Below, one piece after another: positions 43,087-51,261 of a DNA stretch of 59,538 nt. Position 1 is the first letter of the stretch; each line of letters begins with the position of its first letter. The translations under genes and the position numbers were made by a program. Location of the stretch: the NCBI GenBank assembly GCA_023395735.1, contig JAEWYI010000028.1, forward strand, positions 1-59,538, in the 5' to 3' direction. The stretch comes from Cyanobacteria bacterium OH_SFB_17 (GTDB taxonomy: Bacteria > Cyanobacteriota > Vampirovibrionia > Gastranaerophilales > Gastranaerophilaceae). The notes beneath the pieces were generated by a model. It was given only the letters and a program-made list of their open reading frames with translations. It searched no databases and was not told the origin of the DNA.

Positions 43087-43115
43087 TTGCATGAAAAAAT
43101 TTAGGCATGTATAAT
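43087..43115 (+). promoter_or_regulatory. Strong predicted promoter of rpmE
   Basis: TTGCAT (43087-43092) and a perfect TATAAT (43110-43115) with a 17-base spacer; transcription would begin about 43122, 27 bases before the ATG. Confidence 0.75.
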
Positions 43116-43148
43116 AGTATCAGCCGAAAATTTAGAAAGGATACTAAA

Positions 43149-43352
43149 ATGAAAGAAGCAATTCATCCGGATTATAAAAAAACAACAATTAAATGTGTTT
43201 GCGGAAACGAAATCGAAACAGGTTCAATAGAAGAAGGCCTTACAGTTGAAATTTGCAACAACTGCCATCCATTCTACACGGGTCAACAAAAAATTCTTGA
43301 CTCTGAAGGAAGAATCGAAAAATTCAAAAAACGTTACGAGCAAAACAAATAG
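43149..43352 (+). CDS. rpmE: 50S ribosomal protein L31
   Basis: The 67-residue L31 has the zinc-binding (C+) form: KCVCGNE and ICNNCHPFYTGQQK provide the CxC and CxxC ligands, flanked by the usual MKEAIHPDYK start and EGRIEKFKKRY end. ATG 43149 is preceded by GAAAGGAT; the longer open frame begins inside the promoter. It sits apart from other ribosomal genes with its own promoter. The C+ form is typical of zinc-replete conditions. Confidence 0.96.
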   Translation: MKEAIHPDYKKTTIKCVCGNEIETGSIEEGLTVEICNNCHPFYTGQQKILDSEGRIEKFKKRYEQNK

Positions 43353-43473
43353 TTTGTTTTTTGTAAATTTAATTGAAATTATAGCCCCTTTGCAAGAAGC
43401 GGGCTATAATTGTATGTAGTAAAATAAATAAAAGAATAGCCCAAAAGTGCTTGTAAAAAGGAGTCGGAGAAAA

Positions 43474-44172
43474 ATGAGTAATAAACCAATAGTTAATTTG
43501 ATATCAAAACCGGAAAACATGCTTAAAACGGTTTATACAGCTTGTAGAACTTGCTATAGTGCAGATTCACCGATAAATATTTACAAAAGTACCGATGATA
43601 AAGAAAAGATGCTCAAATTAATCGAGCGAGTTATTTCTTCAGGACATTATTCAACGATAGAACATATTCAGGTAAGTTTTGCAATTTCAAATGTCTCAAG
43701 AGCATGTACTCACCAGCTTGTCAGACATCGCCACATGTCTTTTTCTCAAAAATCTCAAAGATATGTGAAAGAAAAAGGGCAATTTGACTATATTATTCCT
43801 CCGACAATTGAAAAAAATCCTGAATTGAAAGAAAAATTTGAAGATTTTATGACAAAAATTTCTGAAATTTATACAGAATTTACAGAAGCAGGAATCCCTG
43901 CAGAAGATGCACGTTTCGTTCTTCCAAACGCAGCAGCCTCTTCTCTTGTAACAAGTTTGAATCTTAGAGAATTAATTCACCTTGCAAATCTAAGGCTTTG
44001 TACAAGAGCGCAGTATGAAATCAGAGTAATGGTTAAAATGATGTGCGATGAACTTGTTAAAGAAGAACCTTGGCTAAAATCATACTTGGTTCCGAAATGT
44101 GAGCGTCTTGGTTTTTGCGATGAGGACAAATCGTGTGGTAGAAAACCACGATTGGAAGAAATAGGGGGATAA
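43474..44172 (+). CDS. thyX: Flavin-dependent thymidylate synthase ThyX
   Basis: ThyX makes dTMP from dUMP using FAD and methylene-folate, releasing tetrahydrofolate rather than dihydrofolate. The 232-residue protein carries the signature RHRHMSFSQKSQRY (RHRxxSxxxxSxRY) and the FAD/dUMP-binding SGHYSTIEHIQVSFAI and LRELIHLANLRLCTRAQYEI. ATG 43474 has AAAAGGAG upstream. A promoter-like TGTAGTAAAAT lies at 43415-43425. With folE2 and dgt also in the window, dTTP supply depends on the folate pathway here. A small secreted protein gene starts one base after the stop. Confidence 0.96.
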   Translation: MSNKPIVNLISKPENMLKTVYTACRTCYSADSPINIYKSTDDKEKMLKLIERVISSGHYSTIEHIQVSFAISNVSRACTHQLVRHRHMSFSQKSQRYVKEKGQFDYIIPPTIEKNPELKEKFEDFMTKISEIYTEFTEAGIPAEDARFVLPNAAASSLVTSLNLRELIHLANLRLCTRAQYEIRVMVKMMCDELVKEEPWLKSYLVPKCERLGFCDEDKSCGRKPRLEEIGG

Positions 44173-44173
44173 A

Positions 44174-44488
44174 ATGATAAAAAAATATTTTTCTTTAGTT
44201 TTAATTATGTCAATGATTATGTTTGGGGCTCAAAGCTTTGCAGCAACATCAAAAATAGAATATCACGGTACACATGGTAAAAATAGTGCAGTTACCCCAA
44301 AATCAATTGGAGCAGGAGCTCTTTCTTTAATTATTTGGCCTGGCATAGGGCAGTTGATGAACGATGAGAAAAACACAGAAAAGGCAGCAGTTCATGCCCT
44401 TTTAGGTTTTACCGGAATTTTTAGAATTTGGTCAGGATATGACGGAGTAGTAAATCGAAAAGGCGGAGTTTGGGATAATAGAATTTAA
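44174..44488 (+). CDS. Small exported or membrane protein, 104 residues
   Basis: Family not recognised. The protein begins with a signal peptide (KKYFSLVLIMSMIMFGAQSF, cleavage after AFA). Two hydrophobic stretches follow: SIGAGALSLIIWPGIGQLMN and AAVHALLGFTGIFRIW. These Gly/Pro-containing helices (PGIGQL, WSGYDG) recall small inner-membrane or outer-membrane-associated proteins found next to housekeeping genes in this lineage. Starting one base after thyX and preceded by AGGGGG, it must be co-translated with thyX. A terminator follows. Confidence 0.7.
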   Translation: MIKKYFSLVLIMSMIMFGAQSFAATSKIEYHGTHGKNSAVTPKSIGAGALSLIIWPGIGQLMNDEKNTEKAAVHALLGFTGIFRIWSGYDGVVNRKGGVWDNRI

Positions 44489-44508
44489 AATTAGATAAGG
44501 AAAAAAAT

Positions 44509-44537
44509 TAAGGGTGCGGTTAATTCTACACCCTTTT
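44509..44537. terminator. Intrinsic terminator between convergent genes
   Basis: TAAGGGTG (44509-44516) pairs with CACCCTTTTA (44529-44538) around a 12-base loop, with an A-run upstream, so it can work in both directions. Confidence 0.7.
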
Positions 44538-44564
44538 AAAATATAAATTTTTTAAAATAATCTA

Positions 44565-45191
44565 TTAGCTATCTTTTAAATGTTTGAAGTGGTTGACCAA
44601 ATACATTATAAAAAGAACTCCCAAAACAAGAACAATTGCAATGTCGAATTTGTGCCAAAAAACTTTTAAAGCTTCTCTGTGTTCGCCCAATTTCATTCCG
44701 ACATAAACAAGCGGGTAGCTCCAGATAAGTGAACCTAAAAAGGTAAAAGTCAAAAACTGCGGCAAGTTAGCTTTTAAAATCCCCGCAGGAAGGGAAATAA
44801 AAGTTCTTACGATAGGAAGCATTCTGCAGATGAAAAATGCTAAATTACCGTATTTTTGCTCCCACTTGTCCGCCATTTCCAAATCGTGTTTAGAAACTAA
44901 AAACCATTTTCCGTATTTTTCAACAAAAGGTCTTCCACCAAAATATCCTAAATAATATGAAGGAATTGACCCCAAAACGCAACCTAAAGCTCCTGCCCAA
45001 GCCGCTGCGTGGATAGAAAAGACTCCTTTGCTCACCATAAACCCCGCAAACGGCAAAATTGCTTCACTCGGCAATGGTACGTTGCACGATTCTATAGCCA
45101 TTAACAAAGACACACCAAAAGGGCCCATTGTCTCGATAGTGTGCTCTATAAACCCGATAACGGGGATTAAAATTGAATCTAATATGCTCAT
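44565..45191 (-). CDS. DedA-family (SNARE-associated) membrane protein
   Basis: DedA proteins are inner-membrane proteins implicated in undecaprenyl-phosphate or phospholipid flipping. The 208-residue protein has an N-terminal re-entrant loop (FGVSLLMAIESCNVPLPSEA), the conserved EAILPFAG, GALGCVLGSIPSYYLGYFGG, and the arginine-containing FFICRMLPIVRTFISLPAG. Four to five hydrophobic helices are seen. It is separated by a terminator from the upstream TonB-C-domain gene, so it needs its own promoter. Confidence 0.93.
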   Translation of the reverse strand: MSILDSILIPVIGFIEHTIETMGPFGVSLLMAIESCNVPLPSEAILPFAGFMVSKGVFSIHAAAWAGALGCVLGSIPSYYLGYFGGRPFVEKYGKWFLVSKHDLEMADKWEQKYGNLAFFICRMLPIVRTFISLPAGILKANLPQFLTFTFLGSLIWSYPLVYVGMKLGEHREALKVFWHKFDIAIVLVLGVLFIMYLVNHFKHLKDS

Positions 45192-45213
45192 AACTTCCTC
45201 TCTTGCTGATTAT

Positions 45214-45242
45214 AAAGAGCCGGCCACTGGTCCGGCTCTTTT
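45214..45242 (-). terminator. Intrinsic terminator of the TonB-C-domain gene
   Basis: AAAGAGCCGG (45214-45223) pairs with CCGGCTCTTT (45232-45241), loop of eight. It lies just after the stop of the minus-strand gene beginning at 46331 and ahead of dedA. Confidence 0.85.
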
Positions 45243-45263
45243 ATGTTTTTTATTCTCAATTAA

Positions 45264-46331
45264 TTATTTGTCTATTTTTGAAAAAATTCTTGTTCCTGTT
45301 GTAATTCCTGTTAAAATCTCATATTTTAGAGTTAGAGAATCGGTCTCAATTGTACTTGGGAATGAAGGGAAAGCGGCGGTTTTTAATGTAAATATAACCC
45401 TTCTGTCGAACAGTTTGCTTCCTGAAGATTCAAGAATTTTTACGTATTTGAGTTTTCCGACTCTGTTGATTTGAGCTTCAACAACCGCTCTTTTTGATCT
45501 GATTGTTCCAAAACCCGCAAGTTTTTCTCTGAAAATCCTATCCACTTGTGCTGTATATTTGTCATATCCTTCAATGTTCATTACACTTGCTCTGACAAAG
45601 TGGGTAGAAACTTTTTCGCCGTTTTCAAGTTTGTATCTTTTTGAATGAAAATTAAGTTGAACATTTGTGCAAGGAGCTTTTATTCTGTCAGGAAAAGCAT
45701 CCATCGGCACAGATTTGTTAATCGCATCGATTGCACTAACGTCAAACCACAAATCATGAGATGGTTTTAGTCTTGAAATATCACCCAAGGCGCCGTCTTT
45801 GTCGATTTTTATAAGCAAAATATTTTCACGTTCTTTTGCGAAAGGTTTTGGAGTCCAATTTGCGTTGATTTTTGTTTGCAAATTGTCTATATAATCGCTG
45901 AAATCAATATAATTTGATCTGTCTGAAACATAAACAATATGGCTTTTTTCAGGTTTTGTTTCGATTATGTTTGCAACATTAAAAGATGGGCTGAAGAAAA
46001 ATTCAACTTTTACCGGCTCTGTTAAAGTTACATTTGCAGTTTCAAAAGGAGATGCTTTTGCCACCGCTTCTACAACGCTTTTATCAAATTTATCGTCTTG
46101 AGAGCTTCTTATAACAGCAACAGGAGAAATTGTTCCGTCAACATTTACAGTGAAAGAAACGACAGTGCTCACGTTAGGAGAGCTATAAGGCACAATCCAA
46201 TTTTTTTCGATTTTCTTTTGAACTGAATTTGTAAAAAAGTCTTTTTTATATTGGTCAGAAGCATTTGCAGCTACTTGAGTTATAAAAAAGTTTAGTAACA
46301 AAACAAATGTAAGAAAAATTTTCCTTGCCAT
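45264..46331 (-). CDS. Exported protein with three tandem TonB C-terminal-like domains
   Basis: An envelope protein of unknown partner. A signal peptide (ARKIFLTFVLLLNFFITQVA, cleavage near ANA) is followed by three similar modules of about 90-110 residues. Each has 'I-N-WxP' or an equivalent, a beta strand (VVSFTVNVDGTISPVAVIRSS, LLIKIDKDGALGDISRLKPS, VEAQINRVGKLKYVKILESSG in pieces) and an FD/VDxSAIDA helix, as in TonB/TolA C-terminal domains. A TonB-type proline-rich linker is absent. The modules are therefore periplasmic rather than energy-transducing in the classical sense, perhaps TolA-like. No tolQ/R or exbB/D is adjacent. AAAGG lies upstream of the ATG on its strand. Confidence 0.7.
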   Translation of the reverse strand: MARKIFLTFVLLLNFFITQVAANASDQYKKDFFTNSVQKKIEKNWIVPYSSPNVSTVVSFTVNVDGTISPVAVIRSSQDDKFDKSVVEAVAKASPFETANVTLTEPVKVEFFFSPSFNVANIIETKPEKSHIVYVSDRSNYIDFSDYIDNLQTKINANWTPKPFAKERENILLIKIDKDGALGDISRLKPSHDLWFDVSAIDAINKSVPMDAFPDRIKAPCTNVQLNFHSKRYKLENGEKVSTHFVRASVMNIEGYDKYTAQVDRIFREKLAGFGTIRSKRAVVEAQINRVGKLKYVKILESSGSKLFDRRVIFTLKTAAFPSFPSTIETDSLTLKYEILTGITTGTRIFSKIDK

Positions 46332-46371
46332 ATTTAATCCTTTCTCGATTACATAGTAATCTTTGGTAACT

Positions 46372-47613
46372 TTAATTGAAGTAAAAACCGTCCAATTTCA
46401 TTCTGTCGACAACTTCTTGAAGGTTTTCGTCCGTGCAAACAATTGAAATTCTGAAAAATCCTTCACCGTATTTGCCAAAAGCATGTCCTGGTACCACTAT
46501 TATACCAGATTTTTTCATTAAGTCATCAGTGAATTCCTTTGAGGTTTTATATCTTGGCGGAATTGGAAGCCAAAGGTAAAAAGTCGCATCCGGAATACAT
46601 TTTTCCATATTCCATCCGAGTTCTTTTAGCCCTTTAGAAATTATTTCTTGCTTTTTTTTGAATCCAAGATTGGCTTCTGATATGTATTCTTCGCCTTCTT
46701 TTGAGTTTAAAACTTCTGAAGCTGCTTTTTGAAGAGCTTTGAAAATACCTGTGTCAATCGTTGTTTTTTGTTTTCCAAAAATAGAAATTACGTCAGAATT
46801 TCCGCAAATCCAACCCAATCTCCAGCCGGTCATCGCATAAGGTTTTGAAAAAGAGAAAAATTCAACCGCAACGTCTTTTGCGCCTTCAACCTGAAGGATG
46901 CTCGGCGGTTTTTTGTTTTCATCAAAATACATATCTGTGTATGCTGCATCAGAGATTAAAAGAATGTTGTGTTTTTTGCAAAACTCGACCACATGTTTAA
47001 AATATTCGAGTGTAGCGGTTGCTCCAAGCGGATTGTTAGGATAATTTATAATGAGAGCTTTAACTTTTTTCTCATCATAGCCTTCTTTTTTCATATTTTC
47101 CCAAGCGGAATCTAAATCAGGCATAAATTCGTTTTCAAAAGTCATCGGAAGCGAGTATGCAAGCCCGCCTGAAACTTTAATCATTTCTTTGTAAGAAGCA
47201 TATCCAGGGTCAGGAATCAGGATTATATCGCGTTCTGATTCTTTCGGTGTTGGGTTAATTAGCGCTCTTATTAAGTTTGCAATGCCTTCTTTTGAGCCGA
47301 TAAGAGAATAAATTTCTTTTTGAGAATCAAGATCTACGTCAAATCTTTCTTTCATTCTTACTTTAACCGCATCAAGAAAATATTTTTCTCCTTTAGGGCT
47401 TGAATAAGAATGTATACCCTCATCATCAAGTGCTTTTTTGAGTCTGTCTATAACAAATAGAGGCGGGTTTTTAACAGGTGCACCCATCGATAATTTTATA
47501 GGCGCTCTTCCTTTTTCCTTAAGCTCAGGCGCCAATCTTGCAGCTTCTTCTCCAATTTGAAACATAATATATGTTTCCAAGGATTGTACATAGTTATTAA
47601 AAAGTTCTTTCAT
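46372..47613 (-). CDS. dapL: LL-diaminopimelate aminotransferase-like enzyme
   Basis: DapL converts tetrahydrodipicolinate directly to LL-diaminopimelate for lysine and peptidoglycan; it is typical of cyanobacteria, plants, chlamydiae and some anaerobes. The 413-residue fold-type I aminotransferase has GAPVKNPPLFVIDRLKKAL, HSYSSPKGEKYF, the PLP-contacting LIGSKEGIANLI, NYPNNPLGATAT, the Asp/Tyr of ISDAAYTDMYF, and the PLP lysine in FSFSKPYAMTGWRLGW. The C-terminal PDATFYLWLPIP is family-like. It fits the DapL2/archaeal-type subgroup. I chose the start MKELFNNY; longer frames run into the promoter. It is divergent from dgt. Confidence 0.85.
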   Translation of the reverse strand: MKELFNNYVQSLETYIMFQIGEEAARLAPELKEKGRAPIKLSMGAPVKNPPLFVIDRLKKALDDEGIHSYSSPKGEKYFLDAVKVRMKERFDVDLDSQKEIYSLIGSKEGIANLIRALINPTPKESERDIILIPDPGYASYKEMIKVSGGLAYSLPMTFENEFMPDLDSAWENMKKEGYDEKKVKALIINYPNNPLGATATLEYFKHVVEFCKKHNILLISDAAYTDMYFDENKKPPSILQVEGAKDVAVEFFSFSKPYAMTGWRLGWICGNSDVISIFGKQKTTIDTGIFKALQKAASEVLNSKEGEEYISEANLGFKKKQEIISKGLKELGWNMEKCIPDATFYLWLPIPPRYKTSKEFTDDLMKKSGIIVVPGHAFGKYGEGFFRISIVCTDENLQEVVDRMKLDGFYFN

Positions 47614-47641
47614 CTCATCACCAACCTTAATTCTCCTAAAT

Positions 47642-47672
47642 ATTATACCCCAAACAAATTTTGTAGTATAAT
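47642..47672. promoter_or_regulatory. Back-to-back -10 boxes for dapL and dgt
   Basis: A TATAAT on the minus strand (47647-47642) serves dapL. A TATAAT on the plus strand (47667-47672), within TTTTGTAGTATAAT, serves dgt and ends six bases before the dgt ATG. Both promoters fit in 31 bases, so polymerase binding at one may hinder the other. Confidence 0.6.
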
Positions 47673-47678
47673 TCAATT

Positions 47679-48710
47679 ATGACAACAAAAAGCGAAGATA
47701 CAATCAAATATAAACTGGAACAAAGAGAGCTTGAAACCTTGAGCGAAATTGCCACAAAAAGCAGATTTACAAAAGGAAGAAAAAGCGAAGAAGATGATTG
47801 CTCTTTAAGAACGAATTTTCAAAGAGACAGAGATAGAATTGTTCACTCAAAAGCTTTTAGAAGGCTGAAACATAAAACCCAAGTGTTTTTATCGCCTTTC
47901 AACGACCACTTCAGAACAAGACTAACTCATACATTAGAGGTTTCACAAATTGCAAGAACAATTTCAAGGGCGCTTGATTTGAACGAAGATTTGACCGAGG
48001 CGATTTCTCTTGGACACGACTTGGGGCATACTCCTTTTGGGCATTGCGGAGAAGGGGTTTTGAACGAACTTATGCCGACAGGATTTCATCATAATTTGCA
48101 AAGTGTAAGAGTGGTTGAGGTGTTGGAAAACTTAAATCTATGTGCAGAAACAGTAGACGGTATTTTGACCCACACTTGGGGCTTCCAGCCTAAAACCCCT
48201 GAGGCGCAAGTGGTTCAACTTGCAGATAAAATCGCATATATAAATCACGACATAGATGATTCAATCAGGGCTGGAATAATTTCAGAAAGCGATTTGCCTA
48301 AAGATTGTATCCAGTATTTTTCTTCCAACTCCAAAAGAAGATTAAATAAAATGATTGAGGAAATTATTTCAAATTCAATCGGCAAAAAAACAATTTCTAT
48401 GAGCGAAGAGGGCTGGGGATATACCACAAAGTTGAGAGAATGGATGTTTCAAAACGTTTATGTCGACTCTCCGGCAAAGCTTGAAGAGGGCAAAGCAAGA
48501 AATATTATAAAAGAACTTTTTAAATATTATCTTGAAATAATGATGAAAAGTTGCGATGAACAAAGGGCATATAGGATAGTCTGTGATTATATTTCAGGAA
48601 TGACAGACAGATACGCGATTGAAAAATTTAAAGAAAACTTTATCCCTGCGCCGATGATGACCAGAACAAATGATGATTATCTGTTTAAACTTGCAAAAAT
48701 TATTGAATAA
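47679..48710 (+). CDS. dgt: Deoxyguanosinetriphosphate triphosphohydrolase-like dNTPase
   Basis: An HD-domain dNTP triphosphohydrolase that lowers dNTP pools. The 343-residue protein has FQRDRDRIVHSKAFRRLKHKTQVF, then RLTHTLEVSQIARTISRALDL, and the metal-binding ISLGHDLGHTPFGHCGE. LADKIAYINHDIDD is also conserved. It belongs to the shorter 'dgt-like' type 2/3 group rather than the 505-residue E. coli form. No Shine-Dalgarno precedes the ATG, and a perfect -10 box ends six bases before it, so the mRNA is probably leaderless. Confidence 0.93.
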   Translation: MTTKSEDTIKYKLEQRELETLSEIATKSRFTKGRKSEEDDCSLRTNFQRDRDRIVHSKAFRRLKHKTQVFLSPFNDHFRTRLTHTLEVSQIARTISRALDLNEDLTEAISLGHDLGHTPFGHCGEGVLNELMPTGFHHNLQSVRVVEVLENLNLCAETVDGILTHTWGFQPKTPEAQVVQLADKIAYINHDIDDSIRAGIISESDLPKDCIQYFSSNSKRRLNKMIEEIISNSIGKKTISMSEEGWGYTTKLREWMFQNVYVDSPAKLEEGKARNIIKELFKYYLEIMMKSCDEQRAYRIVCDYISGMTDRYAIEKFKENFIPAPMMTRTNDDYLFKLAKIIE

Positions 48711-48875
48711 TTAATTCGGGAAATAAATACTAGCAGGAGCTTTGGGCAGATAAAATTTTGTTTTGTGCTTCACAATTTGTTGCAATAAATCCACCGTTAA
48801 GCGGATTTAAAAAGGGGAAAAACGTATTATCTTATACATGTTGAGTGCATCTAAGCAAAAGGAACCCCCTTTCTT

Positions 48876-49118
48876 GTGAAAAAAAAGAATTCAAAAAATA
48901 TTAAAAACGCCATAAAAGAAAAAGAGATTCAGCTGGAAAAGCTGAAGGCGCATGTAGACAAATCGACGGTTTGCTCTGATTTGTACAATAAAGTTGTTTT
49001 GGAAAAGGCAATTTTGCATAAAGAGCTTCAGGATATGGAATCTAAAAGTTTTTTTGGTATTATCAAAAATTTTTTGCCACGAAAAAAAACATTGATATGC
49101 GATTATTTTAAAAAATAA
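48876..49118 (+). CDS. Small Lys-rich coiled-coil protein, 80 residues
   Basis: Unrecognised. The protein is Lys/Glu-rich with a heptad-like stretch (AIKEKEIQLEKLKAHVD, then LEKAILHKELQDMESKS), so a short coiled coil is likely; the C-terminus FFGIIKNFLPRKKT is amphipathic and could touch a membrane. The start is GTG. A possible 13-codon open frame (ATG 48838) ends with a TGA that overlaps this GTG, which could allow coupled translation; AAAAGGA lies 15 bases upstream. It sits 14 bases before ubiE, so it is probably in the same transcript. Existence is moderately supported. Confidence 0.5.
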   Translation: MKKKNSKNIKNAIKEKEIQLEKLKAHVDKSTVCSDLYNKVVLEKAILHKELQDMESKSFFGIIKNFLPRKKTLICDYFKK

Positions 49119-49132
49119 TTGAAAGGCGCAGC

Positions 49133-49804
49133 TTGAAATCAGAGTTTGTAAGGAAATTGTTTGATAACATATCAAACAATTACGATAAATTGAATAATAT
49201 AATGACTTTTGGGCTTCATAATCTTATAAAAAAAGATGTGTTTGAAAATCTTTCGATAAAAGAGCCAAAAAAAATCTTGGATTTGTGCACAGGAACAGGA
49301 GATATTGCTTTTATTTTGCACAAAAAATATCCCACAGCAGAAATTGTCGGGATGGATTTTTCGCAAAAAATGCTGGAAATAGCGAAAAAAAAGCATCAAA
49401 GTATTAATTTTGTTCAAGGGAATTGTATGGGATTGCCTTTTGAGGGTGAAAGTTTTGATGCGTGTACAATTTCTTTTGGGCTTAGAAATGTTGAAAATAT
49501 AGAAAAAGTTGTTGATGAAATTCATCGCGTGTTGAAAAAAGGCGGAGTTTTTGTGAATTTGGATTTGGGAAAACCGAATAAGTTTTTCAATTTTTTTCTA
49601 AAACCGTATATGTATATTTGGGTTGCTTTTTTAGGAAAAGTTTTTCATGGGGACGAAACTCCATACAGGTATTTAGCCGAATCCAACGAAGATTTTCCTT
49701 CGCCGGAAAAATTAGTAAAGATTTACGAAAAAACCGGATTTAAAGATGTAAAAAAGAAAGATTACCTTTTTGGGCAAATAAGTATGCAAAAGGGAGTAAA
49801 ATAA
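49133..49804 (+). CDS. ubiE: Demethylmenaquinone/ubiquinone C-methyltransferase UbiE/MenG
   Basis: The enzyme C-methylates demethylmenaquinone (or an equivalent quinone precursor). The 223-residue class I methyltransferase has the family's YDKLNNIMTFGLHNLIKKD start and KKILDLCTGTGDIAF (SAM motif I). IVGMDFSQKMLEIAKKK and FDACTISFGLRNVENIEKVV with RVLKKGGVFVNLDLGKP follow. It uses a TTG start with GAAAGGCG upstream. Its presence implies respiratory quinones, although no respiratory complex lies in the window. It ends five bases from the convergent rqcH. Confidence 0.92.
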   Translation: MKSEFVRKLFDNISNNYDKLNNIMTFGLHNLIKKDVFENLSIKEPKKILDLCTGTGDIAFILHKKYPTAEIVGMDFSQKMLEIAKKKHQSINFVQGNCMGLPFEGESFDACTISFGLRNVENIEKVVDEIHRVLKKGGVFVNLDLGKPNKFFNFFLKPYMYIWVAFLGKVFHGDETPYRYLAESNEDFPSPEKLVKIYEKTGFKDVKKKDYLFGQISMQKGVK

Positions 49805-49809
49805 TCTTT

Positions 49810-51261
49810 TTACACAATAATTTCTTCTTCGCCTTTGTATATAACATACCCAAGCTTGGCGGCAGGAGGTTTTTTGAGGTTTTTTGCTTTTGTGTAAATT
49901 ACGCCGATTTTCGAGGTCATTTTTGCTGTTGAATGTTCTTTTGCAAGTTTTGCGCAGAAAAAAATTATTTCGTCTGAGACAATTTGACCGGCTTTTACTC
50001 TCAACAAAACGTGAGACCCTGCGCAGTTGTGGACGTGAAACCAAATATCTTCAGAGCGTGCAAGTTTTGAGACAATGTAGTCGTTTTGTTTATTGTTTTT
50101 GCCTACATAGACCGTAAAACCTTTATGTTCGAAAGTTAAAATATTTTCTTCTATAATGTTTTTAGCTGATTTTGTCCGAGAATTCTTTTTTTCACTGTAG
50201 TTAGGTTGTTTGAAGATTTCCACTTCTTCTTGAATTTCCACCAAGTCTTTTAACGTCTCTACTTCTTCTATAGAGAAAATAATTTGTTCTAAATATTCTA
50301 TTTCGGACAGAAGTTGAGAGACAATCTCAAGCGATTTTTCATTTGCAACTTTGCTTTTGTTATAAAGCTTGTAAAACTTGTTGGCATTTTCTTTAAGGGT
50401 TTTTTCTTCGTCGAGTTCAATTTTTATTGAGGCGTTTATTTCATAGTCAAAAACTTCTATTTTTTTAGAAAAATCTTTTCCAGAGTATAAATTAGCCATA
50501 ATCAAATCGGCTTTTTTACGGTATTGGTCGGCTTTTTCTGTAGAAATTTGTTTTTGAATTTTTTGCAGGGTAATTTTTGCTTTTTTTAATTTTGCGTTTG
50601 CAAATGAATATAGTTTGGATTTTAGGTTTTTAATTTTTTCTTTTTCTTGAATATCTGCAAAATAGTTGTCAATAGAATCGTTGATGCAAGAATCATTTTT
50701 AATCAAATCATACAGGCCAGAAAAACTTTTTTTAACAGCTTTTGGTGGATAGGCGTAGGGAAGCCCTCCCATCATTTCTCTAACGCTGCTTTTTTCTGCT
50801 CCGACGTTATGAGCGCAGCCTATAATAACGTTTGTGTCGTAGTTGTAAAGGCAAACATTGGAATGTTTTCCCATAAGTTCTATGGCAAGGCACAGATAAA
50901 TTTTTTCACCCAATTCGTTATATGTTTCAAAATATAGTTCTAAAATTCTTTCTTCTTGAGGTTGGGTGATTTTAGAAATTTTTGCATTTTCAAGATGTTT
51001 TCTAAGTAACATGCAAAACATAGGCGGTTTTGAAGGAATTTCGATAAAACGTTTTTCTTCATTTTCTTTTGTTGCAAAGCAAATATGAAAAAAGTTAGGC
51101 GAAATATTAACGTACAGTTTTTTTGTTTTGCCGCAATTTCTTATTGAAAAAATTAACTCTTGCCTTGTTGGCTGCTGAATTTTTTGTACTCTGGAGTTGA
51201 TAAAAAAATCTTTGTTTTCTTCTAAAAATGCAGTTAGAGAAAGGTGGTCAAAATTAATCAT
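49810..51261 (-). CDS. rqcH: NFACT-family ribosome quality control protein RqcH
   Basis: RqcH binds 50S subunits stalled with peptidyl-tRNA and directs C-terminal alanine tailing; older names are fibronectin-binding protein or Rqc2 homologue. The 483-residue protein begins with an NFACT-N domain (INSRVQKIQQPTRQELIFSI, PPMFCMLLRKHLENAKI, IELMGKHSNVCL). A helical coiled-coil middle and the NFACT-R domain (SEDIWFHVHNCAGSHVLLR) follow. It is shorter than the ~570-residue firmicute form, as in cyanobacteria. Its start overlaps the end of the adenylate cyclase gene by 8 nt, implying coupled translation. Confidence 0.93.
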   Translation of the reverse strand: MINFDHLSLTAFLEENKDFFINSRVQKIQQPTRQELIFSIRNCGKTKKLYVNISPNFFHICFATKENEEKRFIEIPSKPPMFCMLLRKHLENAKISKITQPQEERILELYFETYNELGEKIYLCLAIELMGKHSNVCLYNYDTNVIIGCAHNVGAEKSSVREMMGGLPYAYPPKAVKKSFSGLYDLIKNDSCINDSIDNYFADIQEKEKIKNLKSKLYSFANAKLKKAKITLQKIQKQISTEKADQYRKKADLIMANLYSGKDFSKKIEVFDYEINASIKIELDEEKTLKENANKFYKLYNKSKVANEKSLEIVSQLLSEIEYLEQIIFSIEEVETLKDLVEIQEEVEIFKQPNYSEKKNSRTKSAKNIIEENILTFEHKGFTVYVGKNNKQNDYIVSKLARSEDIWFHVHNCAGSHVLLRVKAGQIVSDEIIFFCAKLAKEHSTAKMTSKIGVIYTKAKNLKKPPAAKLGYVIYKGEEEIIV

